DNA of 64,000 bases from Nitrosospira lacus (GCF_000355765.4 NZ_CP021106.3:3071137-3135136); one strand, 5' to 3'; positions 45,657 through 58,363 are shown, counted from the stretch's first letter. Translations and numbers: made by a program. The notes: generated by a model not told the origin, from the letters alone.

Positions 45657-46088
45657 TTATTTTCTAACCCAGGAACCGCTCGCCGCCTGATACCACCATC
45701 CCGCTCTGGCCAGTTCGATCCAGCGTTGACCAAAAGTGGAACGAATGTCCCCTTCCCATTCGGGATGCCCATTGGCACGGGCTATTTCGCGATAAAGCGC
45801 ATTTCTGTCCTGATTCTCGGACGCAATCAAGGCATTGACCGGCTGGCGTGCCGACAATGGCAACGCATTCGCGTCGCGCATGGCAATAAACCCGTCGCGC
45901 GTAAGCCCCACCGCACCCCTGGCGTAGTATGGCTCCAGTTGGCTATGCCGTTGCTGCATGCTTTGCTTGAGGCTCGCAATCGCCGGCGTATTGATCTCGA
46001 TGTCCGCCGCCGTGTAGCCGGCGAACGATGCCGAGAGTAGTATCATCAGCAATATCAAACGGGAAACTGGATTGCGCATGGTATTCAC
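45657..46088 (-). CDS. ydbL: YdbL-family periplasmic protein (DUF1318)
   Basis: 143 residues: signal peptide (RNPVSRLILLMILLSASFAG, cleavage near YTA-AD), then the DUF1318 pattern AIASLKQSMQQRHSQLEPYY, ARGAVGLTRDGFIAMRDANA, NALIASENQDRNALYREIAR and IRSTFGQRWIELARAGWWYQ. The last gene of a ydbH-ynbE-ydbL operon, in the same order as E. coli, where YdbL assists assembly of the YdbH-YnbE intermembrane lipid bridge. Confidence 0.9.
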   Translation of the reverse strand: MNTMRNPVSRLILLMILLSASFAGYTAADIEINTPAIASLKQSMQQRHSQLEPYYARGAVGLTRDGFIAMRDANALPLSARQPVNALIASENQDRNALYREIARANGHPEWEGDIRSTFGQRWIELARAGWWYQAASGSWVRK

Positions 46089-46114
46089 CTTTAATGTTCC
46101 GGTTGCAGCGATTG

Positions 46115-46324
46115 CTATGGTTGCACGGGAGGCTCGGAAGGAGCGGGTTTATCCGCACCCTGTCCGCCCTCTTCGGGCTTCTTGAGCTGCCACACTTCTT
46201 CGATGATCTTGTCCGCCGCTTTTTCAGCCGCGGCGGCAGGGAAATAAATATTAATGGTGACACATCCTGACAGAAATGTACCCGTTAATGTCATCAAGCC
46301 TGCGCGAAAGAAAAAGTTTTTCAT
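46115..46324 (-). CDS. ynbE: YnbE-family outer-membrane lipoprotein
   Basis: 69 residues from ATG at 46324 (purine-rich taggga upstream). A lipobox TFLSGC ends the signal peptide at Cys19. Then the family motif VTINIYFPAAAAEKAADKII precedes a Pro/Glu-rich tail. In E. coli YnbE partners YdbH at the outer membrane in phospholipid transport. Between ydbH (7 bp upstream) and ydbL (26 bp downstream). Confidence 0.9.
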   Translation of the reverse strand: MKNFFFRAGLMTLTGTFLSGCVTINIYFPAAAAEKAADKIIEEVWQLKKPEEGGQGADKPAPSEPPVQP

Positions 46325-46331
46325 ATCGTCC

Positions 46332-48374
46332 CTACTGAAAAATAGGTTTAACATTTGCTTGAGTGATCCGCTGCAGGCGGTTAATCAGCTCCCACCAATC
46401 CACGTTGCGATTATAGCCTATCACCGTGATCGCCGGAATTCCGCCACCCTTGACGATGACATAACCTTTCGCTGGATGCTCGGACGCTATCCCGCCCATA
46501 TGGCAAACACCGTTGCGCAATGAACAGCTCCAGCCGATCTTTGAATAGCCGAATTCCTCAAAAATATGCAGGAAACTACGCTGAATCGCGGCTGCCGCCC
46601 CCGACCCCCCCAGAGAGGAAATATTCTGCACAGCGGCCTGGCTGATACGGCGCGGATAGTTTCCAGGGCTACTCATGATGCTGGCGTCAAACTTTATCGG
46701 TTTCCAGTCAAAAAGTTCAAGGCCATGCACCGCCACATCAATGCGACCTTGCATATTACCGAATGAAAACACGCCGGTCAGCAGATTGAGATCCAGATTG
46801 CGCATATCCAGATCCGCCACCAGCGACGGTGCCCGGCCCATGGGGTCCAGCACCATCATGTTTCTCAATTCCACCCTACCGTCGAATACCTTGAAAAGCA
46901 GGGCACCATCCATTTCCAGAGTATGGCCCGTGTAGCTCACTTTGGGGATCGTGCCGGACAGCGTACCGTACATTGGGCGGCTTCCCAGCGCTTCCGTCAG
47001 CCTTCGCATGGATACGGGCGAAAGCCCGCCGCTGAATTGCCAGTGCCAGTCCTGGGCCTGCCGCGATGCACGGAATTTCTCCAGCGTAAACTCGCCGTCC
47101 AGTACCGGTATGGTCATCCGCGGGATGGCGAGATCTTGTCCGTTAATTTCCAGCGGGACACGAAATTCTCCCAGCGGTATCCGCGATAACTGGCTGCTCT
47201 GGATGCTTATATCGGCTATCGACACCCCTTGCGCCTGCCAGGGAATGTTGGCGTTCACACCGCGAAATGCAAAGCGCTCATGTTCGTCTTCCACCGAGAC
47301 GTCACGCAAATTGAGGTTAAGCAACTCGCTGGCACCATTGCGGTAGCGCAATCGAATTCCGGCATGCCCTGCAGCTTTTAACCCCGTAAAGGAGGTATCC
47401 GCCAGAAAAGGTTTGAGCACTTGACTGAACAACGCGGACAATTCCAGATTGCCGGCATGCAAATCAAGATCGCGCAGCGTGTTGGTGGACCGGTCAGCCA
47501 CACCTGATAAATCCGCCTCGCCGATACCTGCGAGCACGAGATTTCCCTTGAGCAGCCGAATGATATCGTCATCCAGGTTGCCGCTGACATGCAAACGATG
47601 ACCCTGGCCCGTAAAATAAAGCGGCTGCCAAAACACTTCTCCCTGCGGCCAAGTTACATCGGCCTGCCATTCCCAGGCATTCCTGCGCTGACTCGCCTGG
47701 CGGCCATCCTGGCGCTCAGCTTTAGCGATGATTTCCCCACTGATATTCTCACCCGCATGCAAACCGCTGACATCGCTGAACGCCAACCCATCCACCGCGA
47801 GATTCGCCTCTACATTAGCTAGCCCGCCGGCATTACCGCGCAATCTGGCCGTCCCATTGAGTTTCCCCTTGGCGGGCGCGAGCATTTCTTTTTCTCTATC
47901 AGGCAGCAATTCGGCAATGCGTGCTACCTGTCCGTTGGTAACTGTCAGCACGCCTTCCCATGCCGCGCTTCCCCAACGGGCGGAAAGCCGCCAGCCTTCG
48001 CTGGCTTTATCGGAAGTCATCTGGATTTTTACATCCAGCATCTTATCGCGAGAAGAGTAATGAAAGGTTGCGGGTATCGGCGCTGACTTGGATAGCCGCA
48101 ATACTCCATCATCACAGCTGATCAGATCCTGGGAAAACCGAAATGTATGGCAGGAAAAACGTAAATTACGCCAGATTTTTCCCTGCACCGCGACTTCACC
48201 CAGCTTTATTTCCAGCGATGATGCCTGCGAGCCGGTTAGACTGGCTTGTATCCCCCTTGCGCTTAAAAGGGGGCTGTGAATATCATCGACGGAAAGGGTA
48301 ATGAGAGGCGCAGCGCAGGCAGAGAAAACAATAGCAAACCACGCCGGCAATATTGTAACGAGTAGCTTAACCAT
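46332..48374 (-). CDS. ydbH: YdbH-type AsmA-like intermembrane phospholipid transport protein
   Basis: 680 residues from ATG at 48374, which begins an N-terminal membrane anchor (MVKLLVTILPAWFAIVFSAC). The bulk is a long repetitive beta-rich groove-forming chain without cysteines. The C-terminal third carries the recognisable AsmA-like/dicarboxylate-transport domain: GTIPKVSYTGHTLEMDGALL, VFDGRVELRNMMVLDPMGRA, LDLNLLTGVFSFGNMQGRID and ISSLGGSGAAAAIQRSFLHI. It spans the periplasm to move phospholipids to the outer membrane together with TamB and YhdP. The operon context with ynbE and ydbL makes the call firm. Confidence 0.88.
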   Translation of the reverse strand: MVKLLVTILPAWFAIVFSACAAPLITLSVDDIHSPLLSARGIQASLTGSQASSLEIKLGEVAVQGKIWRNLRFSCHTFRFSQDLISCDDGVLRLSKSAPIPATFHYSSRDKMLDVKIQMTSDKASEGWRLSARWGSAAWEGVLTVTNGQVARIAELLPDREKEMLAPAKGKLNGTARLRGNAGGLANVEANLAVDGLAFSDVSGLHAGENISGEIIAKAERQDGRQASQRRNAWEWQADVTWPQGEVFWQPLYFTGQGHRLHVSGNLDDDIIRLLKGNLVLAGIGEADLSGVADRSTNTLRDLDLHAGNLELSALFSQVLKPFLADTSFTGLKAAGHAGIRLRYRNGASELLNLNLRDVSVEDEHERFAFRGVNANIPWQAQGVSIADISIQSSQLSRIPLGEFRVPLEINGQDLAIPRMTIPVLDGEFTLEKFRASRQAQDWHWQFSGGLSPVSMRRLTEALGSRPMYGTLSGTIPKVSYTGHTLEMDGALLFKVFDGRVELRNMMVLDPMGRAPSLVADLDMRNLDLNLLTGVFSFGNMQGRIDVAVHGLELFDWKPIKFDASIMSSPGNYPRRISQAAVQNISSLGGSGAAAAIQRSFLHIFEEFGYSKIGWSCSLRNGVCHMGGIASEHPAKGYVIVKGGGIPAITVIGYNRNVDWWELINRLQRITQANVKPIFQ

Positions 48375-48629
48375 TGTTGACTCGCCCAAACACAATTCGC
48401 GGACTCTTAAAGCACTCCTGTATAACGCCATATAAATGACGTCATGCTACCTATGGTCATTACTTATCCGGCAGGAAAATACAATGAATTCGTCATTCTG
48501 CACTTGACCCGGATCCAGCCCAAACCGCAACGATGCGCTCTGAACGCCACTGGATACCGGTTTCCGCCGGTATGACGCTTATCCGCTTACTCGCTGAATA
48601 TATGATATTGACACATAGGCTTTACCCAC
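48375..48629. repeat. Spacer with REP-like palindrome
   Basis: The stem ATACCGG (48554-48560) / CCGGTAT (48567-48573) within ctggataccggtttccg and ccggtatgacg resembles a second copy at 58458-58477 (ATACCGG ... CCGATAT). A gacccggatccag motif ~50 bp before it has an inverted relative near 58411. These look like a dispersed extragenic palindromic repeat of the host chromosome. Confidence 0.5.
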
Positions 48630-49523
48630 TCAGGCCGGGAAAACCCCCGTGGAAAGGTAGCGATCCCCGCGATCGCAAACGATGGAAACGATCACCGCGT
48701 TGTGCAATTCCGCGGAAATCTTGAGTGCCGCCGCCAAAGCACCTCCCGACGAAATTCCGGCAAAAATCCCTTCCTCGCGCGCCAGCCGCCGAGTCATATC
48801 CTCGGCTTCGGCCTGGGAAACCAGGATAATGCAATCCACCCGGCTGGCATCATAGATTCTTGGCAAGTAGGCTTCCGGCCATTTGCGGATACCCGGAATC
48901 TGCGCACCGTCTTCCGGCTGTACGCCGATGATCTGAATCTCCGGATTCTTTTCCTTGAAATATTCGGAGCAACCCATAATCGTACCGGTGGTCCCCATGC
49001 TGCTCACCAGATGAGTAATTTGCCCTCCGGTATCGCGCCAGATCTCGGGAGCGGTCCCTTCGTAGTGTGCTCTTGGATTATCGGGATTGGCAAACTGATC
49101 CAGGATGATTCCGCGCCCCTCGTCACGCATTCGCTCAGCCACATCCCGTGCTTCTTCCATGCTGCCCTCTTTCGAGGTCAATATGATTTCCGCCCCGAAT
49201 GCCTTCATGGATTGCCGCCGCTCCACGCTCAGGTGCTCCGGCATCACCAGTATCAGGGGATAACCCATGATCGCCGCCGCCATCGCCAAAGCAATGCCGG
49301 TGTTGCCGCTGGTGGCTTCTATCAGCGTATCTCCGGGCCTGATCTCCCCACGCGCCTGCGCATGCCTGATCATCGATAACGCTGGACGATCTTTCACCGA
49401 GCCTGCGGGATTGTTGCCTTCCAGCTTGGCGAGAATGACGTTACTGGTTTTCCCGGGCAAACGTTTAAGTTTTACCAGGGGCGTGTTACCGATAAAATCT
49501 TCTATGGTTTTGTACATATCCAA
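48630..49523 (-). CDS. cysM: Cysteine synthase B
   Basis: 297 residues, PLP-dependent O-acetylserine (or thiosulfate-using) sulfhydrylase. IEDFIGNTPLVKLKRLPG, the PLP lysine in GNNPAGSVKDRPALSMI, the ATSGNTGIALAMAAAIMGYP phosphate-binding loop, SSMGTTGTIMGCSEYFK and the terminal EGIFAGISSGGAL are all present. The KLEGNNPAGSVKDRPA form and length near 300 indicate CysM rather than CysK. Monocistronic by spacing. Confidence 0.95.
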   Translation of the reverse strand: MDMYKTIEDFIGNTPLVKLKRLPGKTSNVILAKLEGNNPAGSVKDRPALSMIRHAQARGEIRPGDTLIEATSGNTGIALAMAAAIMGYPLILVMPEHLSVERRQSMKAFGAEIILTSKEGSMEEARDVAERMRDEGRGIILDQFANPDNPRAHYEGTAPEIWRDTGGQITHLVSSMGTTGTIMGCSEYFKEKNPEIQIIGVQPEDGAQIPGIRKWPEAYLPRIYDASRVDCIILVSQAEAEDMTRRLAREEGIFAGISSGGALAAALKISAELHNAVIVSIVCDRGDRYLSTGVFPA

Positions 49524-49721
49524 TTCGCAGAGAATTCGTAAAGATCGTGCCGGATTATCGCATACGCGCCGCTAGAAGACCCATTACAAAACGCACAAGG
49601 GTGGCTGCCAAGAACATCGTCGAATTACTCGTTTGTGACGGGATGGGTGGAGAAAGCACAACCCATTGGCAATTGACGGGTTATGGCGTACCACCTCCCC
49701 CATCCTGACAATGCCAGGTTT

Positions 49722-50018
49722 TTATTGCCTGACAGCTGGTTTATTTTCCGTCTTGGCCGTGGTGCCGCCGCCCACCGTAATATCCTTACGTAGTTTCTTC
49801 ATGGTGGCGGGACCAATGCCATTGACCTTTTCCAGATCGCCCGGCAATTTGAAGGGACCATTCTTCTTACGATAATCGACGATAGCCTTGGCTTTGGCCG
49901 GACCGATTCCCTGAAGGGTTTCCAGCTCCCCCTGAGTAGCGGTATTGATGTTGACAGCCGCGTAGACCGGACCGGCAAGCGCGAACAACATGACAATAAG
50001 AAACAACAGTTTTTTCAT
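49722..50018 (-). CDS. comEA: ComEA-like helix-hairpin-helix protein
   Basis: 98 residues from ATG at 50018, where a signal peptide begins (MKKLLFLIVMLFALAGPVYA). The mature domain NINTATQGELETLQGIGPAK, AKAIVDYRKKNGPFKLPGDL, EKVNGIGPATMKKLRKDI carries two HhH motifs (GIGPAKA and GIGPATM) that bind DNA non-specifically. ComEA-type proteins bind incoming DNA in the periplasm during transformation. Short length is typical for Gram-negative ComEA. Confidence 0.92.
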   Translation of the reverse strand: MKKLLFLIVMLFALAGPVYAAVNINTATQGELETLQGIGPAKAKAIVDYRKKNGPFKLPGDLEKVNGIGPATMKKLRKDITVGGGTTAKTENKPAVRQ

Positions 50019-50049
50019 AACCCTATTACACTGCGCGCGATTGCAGCCA

Positions 50050-50511
50050 TCAAAACGGAATATCGTCATCCATGTCATCGAACCCCGTGCTGCTTCTTGG
50101 GGCAGGTTTATTGCTGCCGGAGGTACTCGGCGCGAAACTGCTCTCGTCCCTATCACCCCCCTCGTAGCTGCCGCTTCCCGGTTTGCTGCCCAGCATTTTC
50201 ATGTCGCTGGCGATGATCTCGGTGGTATAGCGTTCGGCACCTGACTTGTCGGTCCATTTCCGGGTTTCCAGCCGTCCTTCGACATATACCGGACGACCCT
50301 TCTTCAGGTATTCACCGGCGATTTCGGCCAGTTTGCGGTAAAACGTGACGCGATGCCATTCGGTTTTCTCCTGCTTTTCACCGTTTTTGTCTTTCCATGT
50401 TTCCGTGGTTGCCAAAGTGATGTTGGTCACCGCGTCGCCATTTGGCATGTAGCGGGTCTCGGGGTCTTTACCGAGATTGCCGATGAGTATGACTTTGTTG
50501 ACTGATGCCAT
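50050..50511 (-). CDS. ssb: Single-stranded DNA-binding protein
   Basis: 153 residues. OB fold: [75 protein letters not shown] Gly/Ser/Pro-rich linker leads to the acidic tip [10 protein letters not shown] that recruits repair and replication proteins. Its start lies immediately next to the upstream MFS gene stop, so the two are probably co-transcribed. Confidence 0.96.
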   Translation of the reverse strand: MASVNKVILIGNLGKDPETRYMPNGDAVTNITLATTETWKDKNGEKQEKTEWHRVTFYRKLAEIAGEYLKKGRPVYVEGRLETRKWTDKSGAERYTTEIIASDMKMLGSKPGSGSYEGGDRDESSFAPSTSGSNKPAPRSSTGFDDMDDDIPF

Positions 50512-51897
50512 TTACGCTTCTCCCCCAAGTAGTTGAACAACTCCTTCTTCGTCAAAGCCTCGCATATCCACTTTCAGGTAAGCCACGCCTTCACTTGCCA
50601 GCACCAGTGCTTCATGCACACCGGGTAGCGCCGCCAATTGACGCGATAGCCCGCTGGCCTTGCCCGTATCCATTTCCTCCACATGGTACATTCTGGTACG
50701 CACCGCGGCAGGCGCTTTCATGGTGGCGGCAAACAGCAGCCATAATGCCAGCAGGATGCCGCAAAATGCAAACAGCGCGGAGCTGCCATGATGTTCAAAT
50801 AAATAGCCGCCAGCGGTGGCGCCGGTAAATGCGCCGAGAAATTGAACGCTGCTATAGACGCCTATGGCTGTGCCCTTTGCGCCGACCGGCGCTATCTTGG
50901 AAATAAGCGAGGGCAAGGTTGCTTCCAGCAGATTGAACGCGGCAAAGAAAACCAGCAGCGCCGCCGTCGTCCCCCATAGGGATTCGAACGTATACGCCAG
51001 CAATACCTGGCTTGCCAGCAATACAGCCACTGCAATGACAAAAACCGGTTTGAGTTTTGCTTTCTTTTCCGCATAGATGATCGCGGGAACAATCAGAACC
51101 ATGGAAAAGAGCAATACCGGAAGATATACCTGCCAGTGGGAATCTACCGCCAGACCCGACTTGCGCAATGACAACGGCACCACCAGCCATAGCGCCATCA
51201 GAACTGCATGTAACGCAAACACACCGAAATCCAGGCGTAGCAATTCGGGATTATGCAACACGTTACCAAAGCGTCCTGATGATGCCTCGGTATCGGAATG
51301 GAAACGGCTGATCAATGGATTGGGAATAATCTTATAAACTACCGCCATCGCCAACAGGGCCAGTACTCCGGTCATGGCGAAAATTCCAGGGACGCCAATC
51401 AAGCGATTGAGTGCCGGCGCGACAATCAGTGAGAGCGCAAAGGTGGCACCGATGGTCATGCCAATCGTGGCCATCGCTTTGGTGCGATGCTCTTCACGGG
51501 TGAGATCGGCGGCAAGCGCCATTACCGCGGCGGAAATCGCCCCCGCGCCTTGAATGATGCGGCCAAAGATTACCCAATAAATATCCGTGGCGGACGCGGC
51601 CACGAAACTGCCCGCGGCGAACAGAATCAAGCCTATGTAGATAACGGGCTTGCGCCCGATCCGGTCGGACAACCAGCCGAAAGGTATTTGCAGTATCGCC
51701 TGGGTCAGCCCATAGGCGCCAAGGGCAATGCCGACCAGCGTATAGTTGCTTCCGCCCGGCAAATGCTCGGCATAAAACGCGAACACGGGCAGAATGATAA
51801 ACATGCCAAACATGCGCAACCCATAGATACCGGCCAAACCCGCGGTAGCGCGCAACTCAATCGGCGACATTTTCTCGGGGGGTGATGAGACGGACAT
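50512..51897 (-). CDS. MFS exporter (drug/H+ type)
   Basis: 461 residues with twelve hydrophobic segments; the MFS motif A is GWLSDRIGRKPVIYIGLILF after helix 2, with a second half beginning ~residue 210. A cytoplasmic C-terminal extension (LSRQLAALPGVHEALVLASE, GVAYLKVDMRGFDEEGV) resembles a small regulatory domain following the carrier. This arrangement is seen in MFS genes located directly upstream of ssb in betaproteobacteria. Substrate unknown. Divergent from uvrA, with 87 bp between. Confidence 0.85.
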   Translation of the reverse strand: MSVSSPPEKMSPIELRATAGLAGIYGLRMFGMFIILPVFAFYAEHLPGGSNYTLVGIALGAYGLTQAILQIPFGWLSDRIGRKPVIYIGLILFAAGSFVAASATDIYWVIFGRIIQGAGAISAAVMALAADLTREEHRTKAMATIGMTIGATFALSLIVAPALNRLIGVPGIFAMTGVLALLAMAVVYKIIPNPLISRFHSDTEASSGRFGNVLHNPELLRLDFGVFALHAVLMALWLVVPLSLRKSGLAVDSHWQVYLPVLLFSMVLIVPAIIYAEKKAKLKPVFVIAVAVLLASQVLLAYTFESLWGTTAALLVFFAAFNLLEATLPSLISKIAPVGAKGTAIGVYSSVQFLGAFTGATAGGYLFEHHGSSALFAFCGILLALWLLFAATMKAPAAVRTRMYHVEEMDTGKASGLSRQLAALPGVHEALVLASEGVAYLKVDMRGFDEEGVVQLLGGEA

Positions 51898-51984
51898 GAA
51901 TCAGATTGGGAAAATGCGGAGAAGTTGAGTATATTAACAGGTTTGACCGGCACTCAGATAGCCCAAGGTTGTCATGGGTGACCA

Positions 51985-54816
<2,832 letters not shown>

Positions 54817-54835
54817 TCGAGGACGCAAGCTGCGA

Positions 54836-56158
54836 ATGGATCACCGTAAGTCTTTATGCAACAGCTTCAATGCCGCGATCGCCGCAGCCGATCCCCTGTG
54901 TATCGTACCGCGGCACTTACCTATACCACCCAGGCTACCCAAGGGACGCACTCTGGTGATCGGTGCGGGTAAGGCTGCGGCGGCAATGGCACTGGCAGTG
55001 GAAAACCATTGGCAAAAAGATGCGCTACTGAATGGTATTGTCCTCACTCGCTATGGCCACGGCTTGCCACTGGAACGCATCACGGTGATTGAAGCCGGGC
55101 ATCCCCTTCCGGACAAACGGGGTGAGCAGGCAGCGCAAGACATTCTGGCGGAAGTTAAAAAACTCGGTGCGGACGATTTACTGCTCTGCCTGGTGAGCGG
55201 CGGCGGTTCAAGCTTGCTTTCGTTACCGGTGGCGGGCCTATCGCTGAATGACCTCAGAAACGTCACCCGGGAATTGCTGCTGTGCGGTGCGGCAATTCAG
55301 GAAATCAATACCGTGCGCAAGCATCTCTCCGCCATTCAAGGAGGGAAGCTTGCCGCGTCATGCCGTGCCCCGGTATTGGCATTGATCATATCGGATGTAA
55401 CCGGGGATGCCCCCACTCATGTCGCCTCCGGCCCGTGCGCGCCAGACCCGTCAACCTATCTGGACGCGCTGGAGATACTCGAACGCTACCGGATCGATGC
55501 ACCCGCTGCGGTGCTGGAAATATTGCTGGCGGGTGCCGAAGGAAAGCGCGACGAAACCCCCAAGCCGGGTGACGCCGTCTTCAGGAACGTGGACAACCGC
55601 GTGATCGCCACCGCCCGGGATTCGCTGCTGGCGGCGGCAAAATATTTTCATGATCAAGGTATTCCCGCCGCTATACTGGGTGACGGCATAACCGGTGAAT
55701 CACGCGATGTAGCCAAGGTCTTCGCCGCGCTGGCACGGCAAATCCGTCAATATGGCCAGCCATGGAAGCCGCCGGTGGCGCTGATCTCAGGAGGAGAGAC
55801 AACAGTTTCGTTACGTGAAAATGGCTGCGGCGAACAGCGCGGCACCAGTGGAACGAAATCTGGTGGACGAGGCGGACGCAACACGGAATTCCTTCTGTCG
55901 CTTGCCATTGAACTCAACGATGTAACGGGAATCCACGCTCTGGCCTGCGATACTGACGGCATAGACGGTTCGGAAAACAACGCCGGCGCAATCATGGCGC
56001 CAGACTCGATCCACCGTGCAAAGCAAATGGGCATCGACGCCCGCGCCTTGCTTGCCAGTCACGACTCGTATACTTTCTTTGGGCAACTTGACGATCTGAT
56101 ACTTACCGGCCCAACCCGAACCAATGTCAATGATTACCGGGTAATTCTGGTGCTATAG
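54836..56158 (+). CDS. Glycerate 2-kinase, MOFRL type
   Basis: 440 residues of the class II glycerate kinase family (GckA/TtuD; DUF4147 plus MOFRL). The N-terminal domain has TLVIGAGKAAAAMALAVENH, VIEAGHPLPDKRG, LLCLVSGGGSSLLSLPVAG and IQEINTVRKHLSAIQGGKLA. The C-terminal MOFRL part has VALISGGETTVSL, GGRGGRNTEFLLSLAIEL and ACDTDGIDGSENNAGA. It phosphorylates glycerate to 2-phosphoglycerate, salvaging glyoxylate or photorespiratory carbon. Often annotated hydroxypyruvate reductase in error. 19 bp after uvrA, same direction. Confidence 0.92.
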   Translation: MDHRKSLCNSFNAAIAAADPLCIVPRHLPIPPRLPKGRTLVIGAGKAAAAMALAVENHWQKDALLNGIVLTRYGHGLPLERITVIEAGHPLPDKRGEQAAQDILAEVKKLGADDLLLCLVSGGGSSLLSLPVAGLSLNDLRNVTRELLLCGAAIQEINTVRKHLSAIQGGKLAASCRAPVLALIISDVTGDAPTHVASGPCAPDPSTYLDALEILERYRIDAPAAVLEILLAGAEGKRDETPKPGDAVFRNVDNRVIATARDSLLAAAKYFHDQGIPAAILGDGITGESRDVAKVFAALARQIRQYGQPWKPPVALISGGETTVSLRENGCGEQRGTSGTKSGGRGGRNTEFLLSLAIELNDVTGIHALACDTDGIDGSENNAGAIMAPDSIHRAKQMGIDARALLASHDSYTFFGQLDDLILTGPTRTNVNDYRVILVL

Positions 56159-56307
56159 AACTAACGTCCCGAAAATGAGCCATAAGGCCGCACGGACTAT
56201 TATGATGGGAAGAATCGCCCATTGATCTGGAGATATGTCACGAAACCGCAATATTGCTTACATATCATCGCAATATCGAAGAGAATATTACCGACAGGGG
56301 AAAACAT

Positions 56308-57018
56308 ATGGCAGCAACCATACTGGTGGTGGAAGATGAACCCGCGATTCAGGAGTTGATCTCGTATAGCCTGAGGCAGGCCCGCCATGTCGTTTTTGGT
56401 GCAAGAAGCGCGGAACAGGCCATGGAGATAGTGAATGATGCATTACCGGACCTGGTGCTGCTTGACTGGATGCTGCCGGGAATGAGCGGCGTAGAATTTG
56501 CACGCATGTTGCGTCGCGTAACGCGTACCAAGACCATCCCCATCATCATGCTTACCGCTCGTGCCGAAGAAAGCGACAAGGTAGCGGGATTGGAGATTGG
56601 CGCCGATGACTACATCACCAAGCCCTTTTCGCCACGTGAATTGCTCGCGCGGATTAAAGCAGTGCTCCGACGGCGTTCACCGGAGGCGGCTGATGATCTG
56701 GTGGAAATCGGCGGACTGCGCCTTGACTCCGCAACACATCGCGTAACCGCGGGTGATAAGGAAGTGGTGCTCGGGCCCACCGAGTTTCGTTTGTTGCATT
56801 TCCTTATGACGCACTCCGAACGGGTGCATACACGCTCGCAACTGCTCGATCAGGTATGGGGAGACCATGTATTTGTGGAGGACCGTACCGTGGACGTGCA
56901 TATTCGCAGATTGCGCAAAGCGCTGGAAAATGTCAGCAAGGATGGTTTGGTGCAGACCGTGAGAGGATCGGGCTATCGCCTGTCAGCGGGACCGGCGGCA
57001 AGCATTGGTATCGTATGA
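56308..57018 (+). CDS. phoB: Phosphate regulon response regulator
   Basis: 236 residues from ATG at 56308 (aggggaaa upstream). Receiver domain: ILVVEDEPAIQELISYSLRQ, phospho-acceptor Asp in DLVLLDWMLPGMSG, Thr in IIMLTARAEESDKVAGLEIG, Lys in DDYITKPFSPRELLARI. An OmpR-type winged helix follows (VLGPTEFRLLHFLMTHSERV, QLLDQVWGDHVFVEDRTVDV, TVRGSGYRLS). It activates phosphate-starvation genes when phosphorylated by PhoR, whose gene overlaps its end. The LDWMLPG and VEDRTVDVHIRRLRKAL forms are typical of PhoB. Confidence 0.95.
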   Translation: MAATILVVEDEPAIQELISYSLRQARHVVFGARSAEQAMEIVNDALPDLVLLDWMLPGMSGVEFARMLRRVTRTKTIPIIMLTARAEESDKVAGLEIGADDYITKPFSPRELLARIKAVLRRRSPEAADDLVEIGGLRLDSATHRVTAGDKEVVLGPTEFRLLHFLMTHSERVHTRSQLLDQVWGDHVFVEDRTVDVHIRRLRKALENVSKDGLVQTVRGSGYRLSAGPAASIGIV

Positions 57019-58363
57019 GTATAATGGGTCATCTTCACTCTTCGAAATAACATACGTGCCTGCTTTCTGGGAGCGCCTTACTCTCATCCTGACAATTGTT
57101 GTGGCCGGCATACTCTGGACTACGCTCGGCGCGCTCGTAACATTGGTCTTTTGCAGCATTGCCCTGCTGCTGCTGGTCATCCACCACTGGCGTCATCTGA
57201 TAATGCTGGACAGATGGCTTCACGCCGAAGAATTGACATCTGTCGCATTGCCTGATGCCCCCGGAAAATGGGGAGATGTATTTGCCCGCCTGGCGCGACT
57301 CATGCGCGAACAGCGCAGAAATCATCAGCAACTCAGTTCCGCGCTGGAGCGCCTGCGGCGCGCCACTTCCGCCATGCCGGAAGGCGTGGTAATTCTGGAT
57401 GACGTCGACCGTATCGAATGGTGCAATCCGGTAGCCGAAAAGCATTTGGGCATAGATATCAGCCTCGATGCCGGTCAGCATCTTACTCATTTGGTGCGCC
57501 AGACCCAATTCACCGACTACCTGAACGCTCACAATTACAGTGAGCCGCTGATAATCAAACCCTCCCGAAACCAGAGCCTGACCCTTTCGCTACAGTTCGT
57601 GCCTTATGGCGACAAGCAGAAACTGCTTGTCAGCCGTGATATTACCCGCCTTGAGAGAGTCCATACCATGCGGCGGGATTTCGTCGCCAATGTCTCGCAT
57701 GAGTTGCGTACACCGTTGACAGTCATTGGTGGATTCCTTGAAACGCTGGCGGAAGAAGGCGCTCCCGACCCCGAAACCCATAAATGGGCGCTCACGCTGA
57801 TGACCGATCAGACCCGGCGCATGCAGCGCCTAGTGGAAGACCTGTTGACGCTGTCGCGACTGGAGGATTCAGAAAACCTGGTACGGGAAGATACCGTCAA
57901 TATCCCGAAAATGTTGCGTGAACTCTGTCATGAAGCGGAATCCTTGAGCGCGGGACGTCACCGTATCCATCTCAAGCTTGATACCAAAGCCAAGCTGCTG
58001 GGAAACATGGACGAGTTACGCAGCGCTTTCAGCAATCTCGTCAGCAATGCTATCCGCTACACCCCCGATGGGGGGACTATTACATTGAACTGGGCAATTC
58101 GTGACGAGCAAGGCGTATTCTCTGTTCAAGACAGCGGCATTGGCATCGAGCCCGAGCATATCCCTCGCCTGACAGAACGCTTCTATCGGGTGGATCGTGG
58201 ACGCTCGCGTGAAACCGGGGGCACCGGCCTGGGGCTAGCCATTGTCAAGCACGTCCTGACCTGCCACCAAGCGAAGCTGGAAATTGTCAGCGAACTGGGC
58301 AAAGGCAGTTGCTTCAGCGCATGGCTCCCTGCGGCACGGCTGATAACGCACAAAAGCGAGTGA
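57005..58363 (+). CDS. phoR: Phosphate regulon sensor histidine kinase
   Basis: Up to 452 residues. The first possible start is TTG at 57005, overlapping phoB; a GTG at 57056 is in frame and also plausible. Two transmembrane segments at ~residues 22-62 (LTLILTIVVAGILWTTLGAL, LVTLVFCSIALLLLVI), a PAS-like domain (AMPEGVVILDDVDRIEWCNP), then the H-box FVANVSHELRTPLTVIGGFL, N-box NLVSNAIRYTPDGGTITL and G boxes VQDSGIGIEPEHI and ETGGTGLGLAIVKHVL. It senses phosphate status with the Pst/PhoU system (not in the window) and phosphorylates PhoB. Confidence 0.94.
   Translation: MVSYEYNGSSSLFEITYVPAFWERLTLILTIVVAGILWTTLGALVTLVFCSIALLLLVIHHWRHLIMLDRWLHAEELTSVALPDAPGKWGDVFARLARLMREQRRNHQQLSSALERLRRATSAMPEGVVILDDVDRIEWCNPVAEKHLGIDISLDAGQHLTHLVRQTQFTDYLNAHNYSEPLIIKPSRNQSLTLSLQFVPYGDKQKLLVSRDITRLERVHTMRRDFVANVSHELRTPLTVIGGFLETLAEEGAPDPETHKWALTLMTDQTRRMQRLVEDLLTLSRLEDSENLVREDTVNIPKMLRELCHEAESLSAGRHRIHLKLDTKAKLLGNMDELRSAFSNLVSNAIRYTPDGGTITLNWAIRDEQGVFSVQDSGIGIEPEHIPRLTERFYRVDRGRSRETGGTGLGLAIVKHVLTCHQAKLEIVSELGKGSCFSAWLPAARLITHKSE

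Noticed and set aside
51898-51984. Possible LexA box in the MFS-uvrA intergenic region
   Set aside because: The best candidate (ttga-N8-acag) fails the CTGT half of the consensus, so SOS control of uvrA cannot be supported from sequence.
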